Source of the DNA: JBDTDV01 sp039922875
GTDB lineage: Bacteria > Actinomycetota > Actinomycetes > Actinomycetales > Microbacteriaceae
Assembly: GCA_039922875.1 (NCBI GenBank)
Contig: JBDTDV010000025.1
Location: 1-17,783 of the forward strand
DNA: 17,783 nucleotides
Direction: 5' to 3'
A model generated the notes under the pieces. The model was given only the letters and a program-made list of their open reading frames with translations, made no database searches and was not told the origin of the DNA. The translations under genes were made by a program, and so were the position numbers. This document shows, in pieces, positions 1-5,279 of this stretch. Each line of letters opens with the position of its first letter. The stretch's first letter is position 1.

Positions 1-449
1 TCTTCCAGCGAGGCGTACGCCCACACGCGGGATGTCTTACCGTAAGCGGCCATCAGGTCAGCTGCGGCCCGACCGTCGCCACGCCGATCCCGTGGGCCGG
101 GCGCGGTCATACCCTCATAGGTGTCGAACAGGTACAAGTCGCGCTCGTGTGCGCCGGCCGCGTCAAGCGCTCGGGCACACGCGTGCATGCTCCCACCACG
201 CCAGACACCGCACTCCACCACCGCTCCGGCAATCTCATTCCGGGTGACGTAACGGGCCGCCATGATCACCGCGTACAGCTTCTCGGCGTTGGTCATCGTG
301 TACGGCCGCACGGTTCGGATGATCGCCGCGGCCTCCTGGTCGATATCCGCTGGAATTTCCCCAGCCGAAGCGCCACCGTGGCGGGCGCGCCGCAATTCAT
401 ACCCGGTCAGTTGGGAGAGAACACCGTTGACACGCTTGCGCACCGACAC
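1..449 (-). CDS. TylF/MycF-family O-methyltransferase, 5' part (cut by left window edge)
   Basis: The reverse strand has an open frame of about 147 codons that runs off the left edge. Numbered from the GTG at 443, it shows an N-terminal basic stretch (VRKRVN), then a VRPYTMT segment at residues 46-51, the SAM-binding motif VVECGVWRGGSM at 75-86, and LYLFDTYEGM at 103-112. This order is the signature of TylF/MycF macrocin-type O-methyltransferases, which use SAM and a divalent metal to methylate sugar hydroxyls. Relatives occur in antibiotic clusters and in surface-glycan loci. Possible starts are TTG 458, GTG 449 and GTG 443; a GAGG lies at 463-466, close to the TTG. I chose 449 as a compromise. 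The C-terminal half, with the metal ligands, is outside the window. The family call is firm, but the substrate cannot be told from this fragment. Confidence 0.8.
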   Translation of the reverse strand, partial: MSVRKRVNGVLSQLTGYELRRARHGGASAGEIPADIDQEAAAIIRTVRPYTMTNAEKLYAVIMAARYVTRNEIAGAVVECGVWRGGSMHACARALDAAGAHERDLYLFDTYEGMTAPGPRDRRGDGRAAADLMAAYGKTSRVWAYASLE

Positions 450-501
450 AACCCACAAGGTACCTCACGACCGGCCAGATGAGTGAACTTCCCACAGTCG
501 T

Positions 502-537
502 ATGCGTCCCGCAGCAGGTCCCCCCTATGGGACGCAT
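502..537. promoter_or_regulatory. Inverted repeat upstream of the methyltransferase gene
   Basis: ATGCGTCCC at 502-510 is the exact reverse complement of GGGACGCAT at 529-537, with an 18-nt spacer. It lies about 45-90 nt upstream of the possible methyltransferase starts on the minus strand. No T-run follows on either side, so an operator-like or RNA-structure role is more likely than termination. The role is inference. Confidence 0.3.
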
Positions 538-781
538 GTACGTGACGGCGAGGGACAAGTGACCGTCTGGAATGCGGCCGGTCGACTCGCTCACATCGTC
601 CTGCTTTCATCCGATATTAGGGTGATGCCGTGTTTAGCGATCCGCTTGCGGACGTCCGATCATCGACCGGTAGGGGCACGTGCTAGACCGGTCTTTTGAC
701 TCGCCCGGAGGACGATCTGACGTCTTTGGACAGGTCACGTGCCCCGGTCCGTGGAAGAGATAACTGCTTCGCGGTGGGCGG
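538..781. other. Non-coding spacer with a second inverted repeat
   Basis: This stretch lies between the methyltransferase and the broken DUF1643 gene. I found no frame with recognisable protein content on either strand. The only structure is a perfect 10-bp inverted repeat, GGGGCACGTG at 673-682 and CACGTGCCCC at 736-745, separated by 53 nt, with ACCGGT copies close by. Confidence 0.5.
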
Positions 782-1233
782 CTAGTTGACGAGCGGCGCA
801 TCACGGTGCACGAGAGCGGATGCTTCGGGTGCTCGTCCTTTGTGACGCCCAAGGCGTGCAGCTGCGGTAGTAGTGCGAGTGCCTGGGCGACGCGGGCCGG
901 GTCGGCGTTCGTGCCCCACCTAGCGGCGTCGGTGCCGGGAACGCCGGCGAGCACAGGATCGTTCTCCGGTCCGGCCGGGTCTGTCGCAGCCATAATCACT
1001 TTCGGGGACTTGGTACGGAACGCAAAGACGTTGAGGATAACCATGCCGCCATATCACTCGCGCGTCACGAAACTGACGCACCGGCGCAGTGTCGGATCGA
1101 GCTGCTCCGCGTCGGCGGTGCTCGGGTTGAGCAACACGAACGTGATCGTAGGTAGCGCTGCGTCCCAGACGCGAGTCAGTGTGTAGCGATAGTCACCTCG
1201 GATGTCCGCGGTGACGAAAGTGAATACAGGCAT
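782..1233 (-). pseudogene. DUF1643-family protein, broken by an in-frame stop and a frameshift
   Basis: From ATG 1233 (preceded by GGAGG at 1244-1248, 10 nt upstream) the reverse strand reads a DUF1643 protein: RYTLTRVWD, FVLLNPSTADAEQLDPTLRR, then VILNVFAFRTKSP, DPAGPEND and KDEHPKHPL. Codon 60 is TGA (1054-1056), where the family has Trp before a YGG-type segment. After HPL a one-base deletion near 812-813 shifts the frame; the expected tail HRDAPLVN then follows in the new frame to a TAG at 782-784. Repairing both lesions gives roughly 150 residues, the usual size for the family. The molecular function of DUF1643 is unknown; members are frequent on mobile DNA. An internal ATG at 1044 could start a partial product, but that would also lose the correct end. 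Two independent lesions argue for a pseudogene. Confidence 0.82.
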
Positions 1234-1569
1234 TGGGCAGCCCCCTCCGGCGACATCGGGTCATTCGCGGTGATGTCTTCGGCCGGGAGGGGATCGGGTG
1301 GTTCACCCGGCACCTGCAGAGTGAGAAGACAGAGGCCCTGAGGCCGATGCCGTCTTCACTATTGCGCGGGTGCAGTGTCTAGACCGTGAACGGTGTAACG
1401 CAAGGTGTTGCATTAATGCCACAGTTAAGCGATCCTGAACTAGGACAGACCGAGACAAACCGAACATTACAAACAGTGCCTCCGCCCGCCGGCGCCCTTC
1501 AGTACCAGCGCCTGCCGATGCACAACTGCAACAGCGTGCACGTACCCGATGAGAGAGGAAGTGATCGCG
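1234..1569. other. Intergenic region between divergent accessory genes
   Basis: The region separates the broken DUF1643 gene (minus) from the antitoxin gene (plus). I recognise no coding frame here on either strand. It contains a 20-bp near-palindrome at 1396-1415 and the Shine-Dalgarno sequence of the antitoxin gene at 1554-1559. The composition is more AT-rich around 1385-1475 than in neighbouring genes, which suits a promoter region. Confidence 0.5.
1396..1415. promoter_or_regulatory. Near-palindrome, possible antitoxin operator
   Basis: TAACGCAA (1396-1403) and TTGCATTA (1408-1415) form an 8-bp dyad with one mismatch around a GGTG spacer. It lies about 155 nt upstream of the HigA-like antitoxin start. 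XRE-type antitoxins usually repress their own promoters through such dyads. The distance is larger than usual, so the link is tentative. Confidence 0.3.
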
Positions 1570-1974
1570 ATGGCCGCCGAAGATATCTTCTGGGAGGACC
1601 TCCGCGAAGACCTCAAGGACCCCGAGTTCTTGCGCTCCTACGTGACGAACTGGGTCAAGATCTCGACGACCGACGCGATCATCAACGCGCTCGACGACGC
1701 CCGTGAGAATGCGCGCCTGAGCAAGGCCGCTCTGGCCCGCTCGATCAACGCCGAACCGTCGTCGCTGCGCCGAATCTTCGCTGCAGGCACGAGCCGTCCG
1801 AACCCCACGATCGGCACCGTCGCCGAAATGGCAGCTGCACTCGGCATGCGGCTCACGCTTGAGCCTCTGCCGGAAGACGAGCACGAGACGACGACGCGTC
1901 CGCTGCTGGAGGGCGAGGTTGACGACCTCGATGCGCTGGTTGAGCGCCTCGGCGGCGCTGCCGTCCCGGCGTAA
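1570..1974 (+). CDS. HigA-like XRE-family antitoxin (addiction-module antidote)
   Basis: This encodes a 134-residue protein with an acidic N-terminal region (about residues 1-48) and a helix-turn-helix around residues 49-72, including LSKAALARSINAEPSSLRRIF. A TVAEMAAALGMRLTLEPL segment follows at 83-100, the usual end of addiction-module antidotes that partner Gp49/HigB-type toxins. The tail is acidic. I chose ATG 1570 because AGAGGA at 1554-1559 is well spaced for it; an in-frame ATG at 1549 has no such site. In this family the protein binds and neutralises a RelE-fold RNase and represses its own operon. No toxin gene adjoins it on the same strand; a Gp49/HigB-like toxin gene faces it at 2392-2898. 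Whether the two are partners is inference. Confidence 0.72.
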   Translation: MAAEDIFWEDLREDLKDPEFLRSYVTNWVKISTTDAIINALDDARENARLSKAALARSINAEPSSLRRIFAAGTSRPNPTIGTVAEMAAALGMRLTLEPLPEDEHETTTRPLLEGEVDDLDALVERLGGAAVPA

Positions 1975-2012
1975 GGGGTGAGCATGAGTTCGACGAGGCT
2001 GCGCCTGCGCCA

Positions 2013-2383
2013 GTGAGCGCCAAGTCAGCGAGCGCCGCACCAACGAACAGCACAGCGCCCGATCTTTCCAACGAAGCGCTGCTTCAGCGAGCGCACGAGT
2101 CTTGATGCCCTGATCGCAACGTTTGACGCGGTGGTCGACGAGCGGGTGCGTGCGCACCGGGAAGCCTACGAACCGGTCCGAAACGAACCGGCCAATCCGT
2201 CGGTGCGACCAGCGCACCGACCGCAAGCGGAACGGTATCGTCAGCACGATGCCGGAGACGCAGCGCAGCGTTCACTGGGCACTCGGGAAACTGCGCGACG
2301 CTGTCGAGGCGGTGCGCGGAGTACTCATGCGCGCCGGGCACCTAGGCGGTCGACAAAGACGGGAACACGCTGGCATGCACTGA
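2013..2383 (+). pseudogene. Decayed frame behind the antitoxin gene (unrecognised)
   Basis: A protein-like reading passes through three frames here. GTG 2013 opens a 30-codon frame ending in TNSTAPDLSNEALLQRAHES and TGA at 2103. A +1 shift continues as LDALIATFDAVVDERVRAHR. A second shift, roughly around 2190-2230, leads into PETQRSVHWALGKLRDAVEA and a stop at 2381-2383. Each piece has an amphipathic, Ala/Arg/Glu-rich composition like real coding sequence, but none is long alone. The likely explanation is a small plus-strand gene, once co-transcribed with the antitoxin, that has taken two frameshifts. I recognise no family. A chance run of open frames in GC-rich DNA cannot be excluded. Confidence 0.35.
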
Positions 2384-2391
2384 CCGGGTAG

Positions 2392-2898
2392 CTAGTCGCC
2401 GAGCAGCGAGCGCGGGTTGCGTGACCAGTACTCCGATCCGAGGGTCCGGATGGCAGCGTAGTCGGCATCCGACAGCACCGTCTGGAACGACTTCACCCGG
2501 CCGTCGACGACAACCAGGAGCGGCTTGTCCTTGCCCAGCGCCTCGTAGTCGAGCAGACAGAACAACCGATAGTGCGCCCGGCTGGGTCCGTCGACCCGGA
2601 TCTCGTACCAGCCGGTCATGTCGCCGTGCATCGCTTCCCAGTAGCCTCCACCGGAGAACCGCTTCGGCGGCGCCGCGGCGACGGCTTCAAGTACTGGCGC
2701 GATCTTCGACCGGACGCTCGCCGGCCACGAGCGGTACTTTTCGCGACCCGGCGCAGTGCGCTGAGAGTCGTCGTCCTGGTGCCGTTGGAAGTACACGACC
2801 GCATGTGCGTCGTCGCTCGAGGACCGCCGGGGCGCTGCAGGCACGGCGAGGTTCTTCTTCGCCTTGGCCTTGAGGTGCGAACGTGGATCAGGAGTCAT
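2392..2898 (-). CDS. Gp49/HigB-like (RelE/ParE superfamily) toxin
   Basis: This encodes a 168-residue protein. Residues 1-32 are a basic, low-complexity leader. The body carries the features of phage Gp49-like (DUF891) toxins: GGGYWEAMHGDMTGWYEIRV at 83-102, HYRLFCLLD at 109-117, PLLVVVDGRVKSFQT at 126-140, then DADYAAIRTLGSEY. These toxins adopt the RelE/HigB fold and cleave mRNA, usually on ribosomes. Two features are odd. The protein has an N-terminal extension compared with the usual 110-130 residues. The gene is not paired with an antitoxin on its own strand, because the only antitoxin-like gene nearby (1570-1974) converges on it. The start at ATG 2898 has only a weak GGAT ahead; a later start would leave the conserved domain intact. 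The family call is good; toxicity is inferred. Confidence 0.75.
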   Translation of the reverse strand: MTPDPRSHLKAKAKKNLAVPAAPRRSSSDDAHAVVYFQRHQDDDSQRTAPGREKYRSWPASVRSKIAPVLEAVAAAPPKRFSGGGYWEAMHGDMTGWYEIRVDGPSRAHYRLFCLLDYEALGKDKPLLVVVDGRVKSFQTVLSDADYAAIRTLGSEYWSRNPRSLLGD

Positions 2899-3262
2899 GA
2901 CGATCCGAAGCTATCGCAGCTCGCAGGCATTAGAACCCATAGGCACGCCGAAGCCGTGTGCTCGCGCCCCGTGGTACATGTCGCTGGGCGATCGCTACAC
3001 ACGCCGGCTGTTGCTCCCCGCCCACGGACGCACCGATTCCAGGTACCAAGCCAACTGATCTCCCGCGCAACGATGCGCTGGCTGACCTGTCCCTCCTAAG
3101 CTGCGAATGGCGCGTGCCCGAGATCAAGAGAGTCGCGTGAAGTCCCTTATAAGCGCGCAGCGGTCAGGCGTATCCGTCTTTCGAGAACCCGCCCGTGCCC
3201 ACACTTTGCCCACAATTTTCTGAGATGCCACGAGATCACCTTGATAACAGTGAACCCAAGAC
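2899..3262. other. Non-coding stretch between toxin gene and attachment-site scar
   Basis: About 360 bases without a recognisable gene on either strand. Short open frames here have no family signature. The right part holds a pair of TGCCCACA direct repeats at 3196-3203 and 3207-3214, spaced 11 nt apart, followed by AT-richer DNA. An integrase gene might be expected near such a site, but none is present. Confidence 0.5.
3196..3214 (+). repeat. TGCCCACA direct repeats, one helical turn apart
   Basis: Two exact copies of TGCCCACA start at 3196 and 3207, a period of 11 nt. They lie about 100 nt left of the tRNA fragment, on the presumed element side. The arrangement resembles arm-type sites of tyrosine integrases. 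This is inference from spacing and position only. Confidence 0.3.
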
Positions 3263-3283
3263 CCGCGAAATCTCGCGGTTTTT
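3263..3283 (+). terminator. Rho-independent terminator at the element edge
   Basis: CCGCGA (3263-3268), loop AATC and TCGCGG (3273-3278) form a perfect 6-bp hairpin that is directly followed by five T residues (3279-3283). The orientation is plus strand. No plus-strand gene ends close by, so it may insulate chromosomal DNA from transcription of the island. Confidence 0.5.
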
Positions 3284-3298
3284 ACCCGATTCTCGCGG

Positions 3299-3343
3299 CT
3301 CCAAGAACCCTCGATGGGGGTTCGAATCCCCCATTCTCCGCCC
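3299..3343 (+). other. tRNA-Ser 3'-end fragment, probable integration scar (attR-like)
   Basis: GGGGG TTCGAAT CCCCC (3316-3332) is a complete T-arm. ATTCTCC (3333-3339) is a 3' acceptor strand and G3340 a discriminator, followed by CCC. CAAGAACCCTCGA just ahead resembles the 3' side of a long variable arm. The G discriminator, the acceptor sequence and the variable arm fit tRNA-Ser. The 5' acceptor GGAGAAT, D-arm and anticodon arm are absent upstream, so this is not a functional tRNA. Integrating elements use tRNA 3' ends and leave such a displaced copy at their far end. The left limit of the shared core cannot be fixed without the intact tRNA. Confidence 0.7.
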
Positions 3344-3368
3344 TTGCTCGATTCTCCGCCCTTACTCG
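3333..3368 (+). repeat. 18-bp tandem duplication of the tRNA acceptor end
   Basis: ATTCTCCGCCCTTGCTCG (3333-3350) is followed at once by ATTCTCCGCCCTTACTCG (3351-3368), with one mismatch. The first copy starts with the tRNA acceptor strand, so the acceptor end and its flank are duplicated exactly at the presumed crossover side. Confidence 0.85.
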
Positions 3369-3477
3369 CCGCGAAGTGCACAGACCACCGCGAACCATGG
3401 GAGCACGGCCGGCGCCGTGCGTCCGAGAGCACGTTGCGACCGGTGTCCCCCAAAATGCCGCTTTAGGCCGGAGCTTT

Positions 3478-3499
3478 GCTGGGTCAGGCTTGACCCAGC
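3478..3499 (+). promoter_or_regulatory. Perfect 9-bp hairpin in the leader of the membrane protein gene
   Basis: GCTGGGTCA (3478-3486), loop GGCT and TGACCCAGC (3491-3499) form an uninterrupted 9-bp stem about 60 nt before the GTG at 3561. No T-run follows. It could be a DNA operator or a leader RNA structure; the sequence does not decide. Confidence 0.4.
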
Positions 3500-3560
3500 G
3501 AACCGACGAGACCGACAGACGGTTCCGGCAACCGCATCACCTCCGGGGGAACCATTCAAC

Positions 3561-4139
3561 GTGACCGACAGTGCAGCGACCCAGACCCTGCGCCCGCCAG
3601 CGGCCGTGCTGCGCGAGGGGGTCCTTGCGGTCCTCGCGCTGACCACTCCGCTTTTTGCCGTGCTGTACTGGCTTACCATTCCCTTCGGCAGCTGGCCACC
3701 GGTGCTGCTGGCCCACATCGCCGTGTTGCTGCTGACTCTGACCGGACTGGTGGCGTATCTCGCAACCTCGATCCAGATCGGCCCCGACGGCATCCGAGAG
3801 CGAGGATTCTTCGGGCAGGTCAGCAACATCCCACTCGGCTGCGTCGCCAGCGTCCTGATGGTCGAGGTGTACCGCGGATCCAGCCAAGACACCTTGCCGC
3901 AGCTGTTCTTACGCGGCACGGACGGCAGACTGCTGTTACGGATGCGCGGCCAGTTCTGGCAACGGGAGGATATGGCGCGCGTCGCCGACGCTCTCGACGC
4001 CCCGGTTGCACCGATGACCGCACCGATGGCCACACCGATGACCGGGCCGGTGACGATTTCCGAGCTTCGGGCTAGCCATCCACGACTGTTGTCCTGGTTC
4101 GAACGCCGGCCTCGACTCGGCCGACGTCCCGCCGCCTAG
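3561..4139 (+). CDS. Two-helix membrane protein of unknown function
   Basis: This encodes a 192-residue protein with two hydrophobic segments near the N terminus, about residues 21-44 (VLAVLALTTPLFAVLYWLTI) and 49-73 (PVLLAHIAVLLLTLTGLVAY). A soluble part follows, with a strand-rich stretch (IQIGPDGIRERGFFG, then QLFLRGTDGRLLLRMRGQFW). This layout of a membrane hairpin followed by a PH-like beta domain is common in actinobacterial membrane proteins, but no named family is evident. The tail contains the repetitive APMTAPMATPMTGP stretch. I chose the GTG at 3561 because GGGGGA (3546-3551) is well placed. The same frame stays open upstream to 3195, but that part crosses the tRNA fragment and does not look like protein. 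It is the first chromosomal gene after the scar. Confidence 0.65.
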   Translation: MTDSAATQTLRPPAAVLREGVLAVLALTTPLFAVLYWLTIPFGSWPPVLLAHIAVLLLTLTGLVAYLATSIQIGPDGIRERGFFGQVSNIPLGCVASVLMVEVYRGSSQDTLPQLFLRGTDGRLLLRMRGQFWQREDMARVADALDAPVAPMTAPMATPMTGPVTISELRASHPRLLSWFERRPRLGRRPAA

Positions 4140-4350
4140 CTCCGGTACCACGAGCGAGGCGGCGAGGCCACTCACCGCTGGCGACGTGCGTATGCCATGC
4201 GCCTGAACCGGGCTAAGCACCGGCCCGTGCGCCCGATTGGGCGGCACGCGTGAGGCAATATCAAGTGGTCCACACCAAATTGAGCGCACGCACGGCAGGG
4301 GTTCGGCCCGCGGCCAACGCGGCCAGGCTATCCCGAGCGAAGCGGCCCAC

Positions 4351-4356
4351 TAAAAT
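4351..4356 (+). promoter_or_regulatory. -10 element, possibly of a leaderless transcript
   Basis: TAAAAT ends 6 nt before the ATG at 4363. An actinobacterial -10 box (TANNNT) at this distance usually puts the transcription start at the A of the start codon. The only purine-rich sequence, GAGG, ends one base before the ATG, too close for a ribosome-binding site. No clear -35 is visible. Confidence 0.45.
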
Positions 4357-4362
4357 CGAGGC

Positions 4363-5256
4363 ATGCGCGAACTGGCGGTCTTCATGCTCGATGTGCTCCC
4401 GGCGGGCACCCACCTCTCCAGCGCTGACTACGCCGCAACCGTGCACCGGACGGAGCCCGGTGCAGCCACCCTCCGGGTCACCGACCTCGGCGCCGCCCGC
4501 GGCGACGGGGTGTTCGAGACGCTGGGAGTGGTCACCGGGCATCCGCAATCGGTCGAAGCCCACCTGGCGCGGTTGGCCGGCTCCGCCGCGTTACTCGCGC
4601 TGCCAGAACCAAACCTGGACCAGTGGCGCGTCGCAGTCGAGCTCGCCGCTGCCGTACTGCCCACGGACAAGCAGGGCGGATTGAAGCTGGTGCTCACCAG
4701 AGGAATCGAAAGCACCGGTACGCCAACGGGGTGGATCACGGCCTCGATCGTCGAAAACGAATTCGCGGAGCGGCGCGAAGGCATTCGCGTCGTCACCCTG
4801 GAACGCGGCTATCCCAGCGGCTTGGCGCAGCGGGCGCCGTGGTTGCTGGCCGGCGCAAAGACCCTGTCATACGCGGTGAACATGGCGGCCCGGCGGGAGG
4901 CGGTCCGGCGGGGCGCGGATGACGCGATCTTCATCAGCTCGGACGGTTACGTGATGGAGGCGCCCACCGCAACGGTCGTGGTCCGGCGCGGCGACACCTT
5001 CTGCACGCCGCGCACCGACATCGGGATCCTGCCCGGAACCAGCCAGCTGGCCCTATTCGATTTCTATCAGCGGGCCGGCTTCCGGACCGAGGAGGCCATG
5101 ATCGCCCTGGCGGAACTGGCGCAATCGGATGGCGTCTGGCTCGTGTCGAGCGTGCGACTTGCGGCCGGCGTCACCCAAATCGACGGCGCCCGGATCGGGT
5201 ACGACCAAGAGATGACCGACCGAATGAACCAGGCGCTGCTGTCCCGCGACGCGTAA
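4363..5256 (+). CDS. Aminodeoxychorismate lyase-like class IV PLP enzyme
   Basis: This encodes a 297-residue cytosolic enzyme of the fold-type IV (BCAT/PabC) family. The N-terminal domain shows DLGAARGDGVFETLGV at 41-56. The Schiff-base lysine is K166 in AGAKTLSY. Cofactor-phosphate motifs follow: EAPTATVVV at 199-207 and GILPGTSQ at 221-228. Length is normal. PabC releases pyruvate from 4-amino-4-deoxychorismate to give p-aminobenzoate for folate. D-amino-acid and branched-chain aminotransferases share the fold, so the exact reaction is inferred from overall resemblance to actinobacterial proteins annotated as PabC. No pabA or pabB adjoins it. It converges with the exporter gene at 5280. The start is set by conservation and by the -10 box at 4351-4356, which suggests a leaderless mRNA. 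Confidence 0.75.
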   Translation: MRELAVFMLDVLPAGTHLSSADYAATVHRTEPGAATLRVTDLGAARGDGVFETLGVVTGHPQSVEAHLARLAGSAALLALPEPNLDQWRVAVELAAAVLPTDKQGGLKLVLTRGIESTGTPTGWITASIVENEFAERREGIRVVTLERGYPSGLAQRAPWLLAGAKTLSYAVNMAARREAVRRGADDAIFISSDGYVMEAPTATVVVRRGDTFCTPRTDIGILPGTSQLALFDFYQRAGFRTEEAMIALAELAQSDGVWLVSSVRLAAGVTQIDGARIGYDQEMTDRMNQALLSRDA

Positions 5257-5262
5257 ATCGGG

Positions 5263-5276
5263 CCGCGCCTTCGCGG
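5263..5276. terminator. Short GC hairpin between convergent genes
   Basis: CCGCG (5263-5267), loop CCTT and CGCGG (5272-5276) fill the 23-nt gap between the PabC-like gene (plus) and the exporter gene (minus). There is no T-run, so termination by this stem is only possible, not shown. Confidence 0.25.
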
Positions 5277-5279
5277 GTG

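Noticed and set aside
1054..1056. TGA in the DUF1643 gene as a selenocysteine codon
   Set aside because: The family has Trp at this place, TGG to TGA is one base, and a second lesion downstream breaks the gene anyway.
2103..2105. Programmed +1 frameshift joining the two frames at 2103
   Set aside because: A second shift is needed further on and no family is recognised, so simple decay explains it better.
1303..2247. 314-codon minus-strand open frame
   Set aside because: It is antisense to the HigA-like gene, which has a helix-turn-helix and a good ribosome-binding site. The translation has no family signature.
3299..3343. Functional tRNA gene
   Set aside because: The complementary 5' acceptor, D-arm and anticodon arm are missing upstream; only the 3' part is present.
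3333..3368. CRISPR-like repeat
   Set aside because: Two adjoining copies without spacers, and the sequence is derived from a tRNA end. The repeat at 7941-7976 was rejected for the same lack of spacers.
3124..3453. Minus-strand frame with WGIRTP
   Set aside because: WGIRTP arises from reading antisense through a tRNA T-arm and is a well-known false protein signature. It supports the tRNA fragment rather than a gene.
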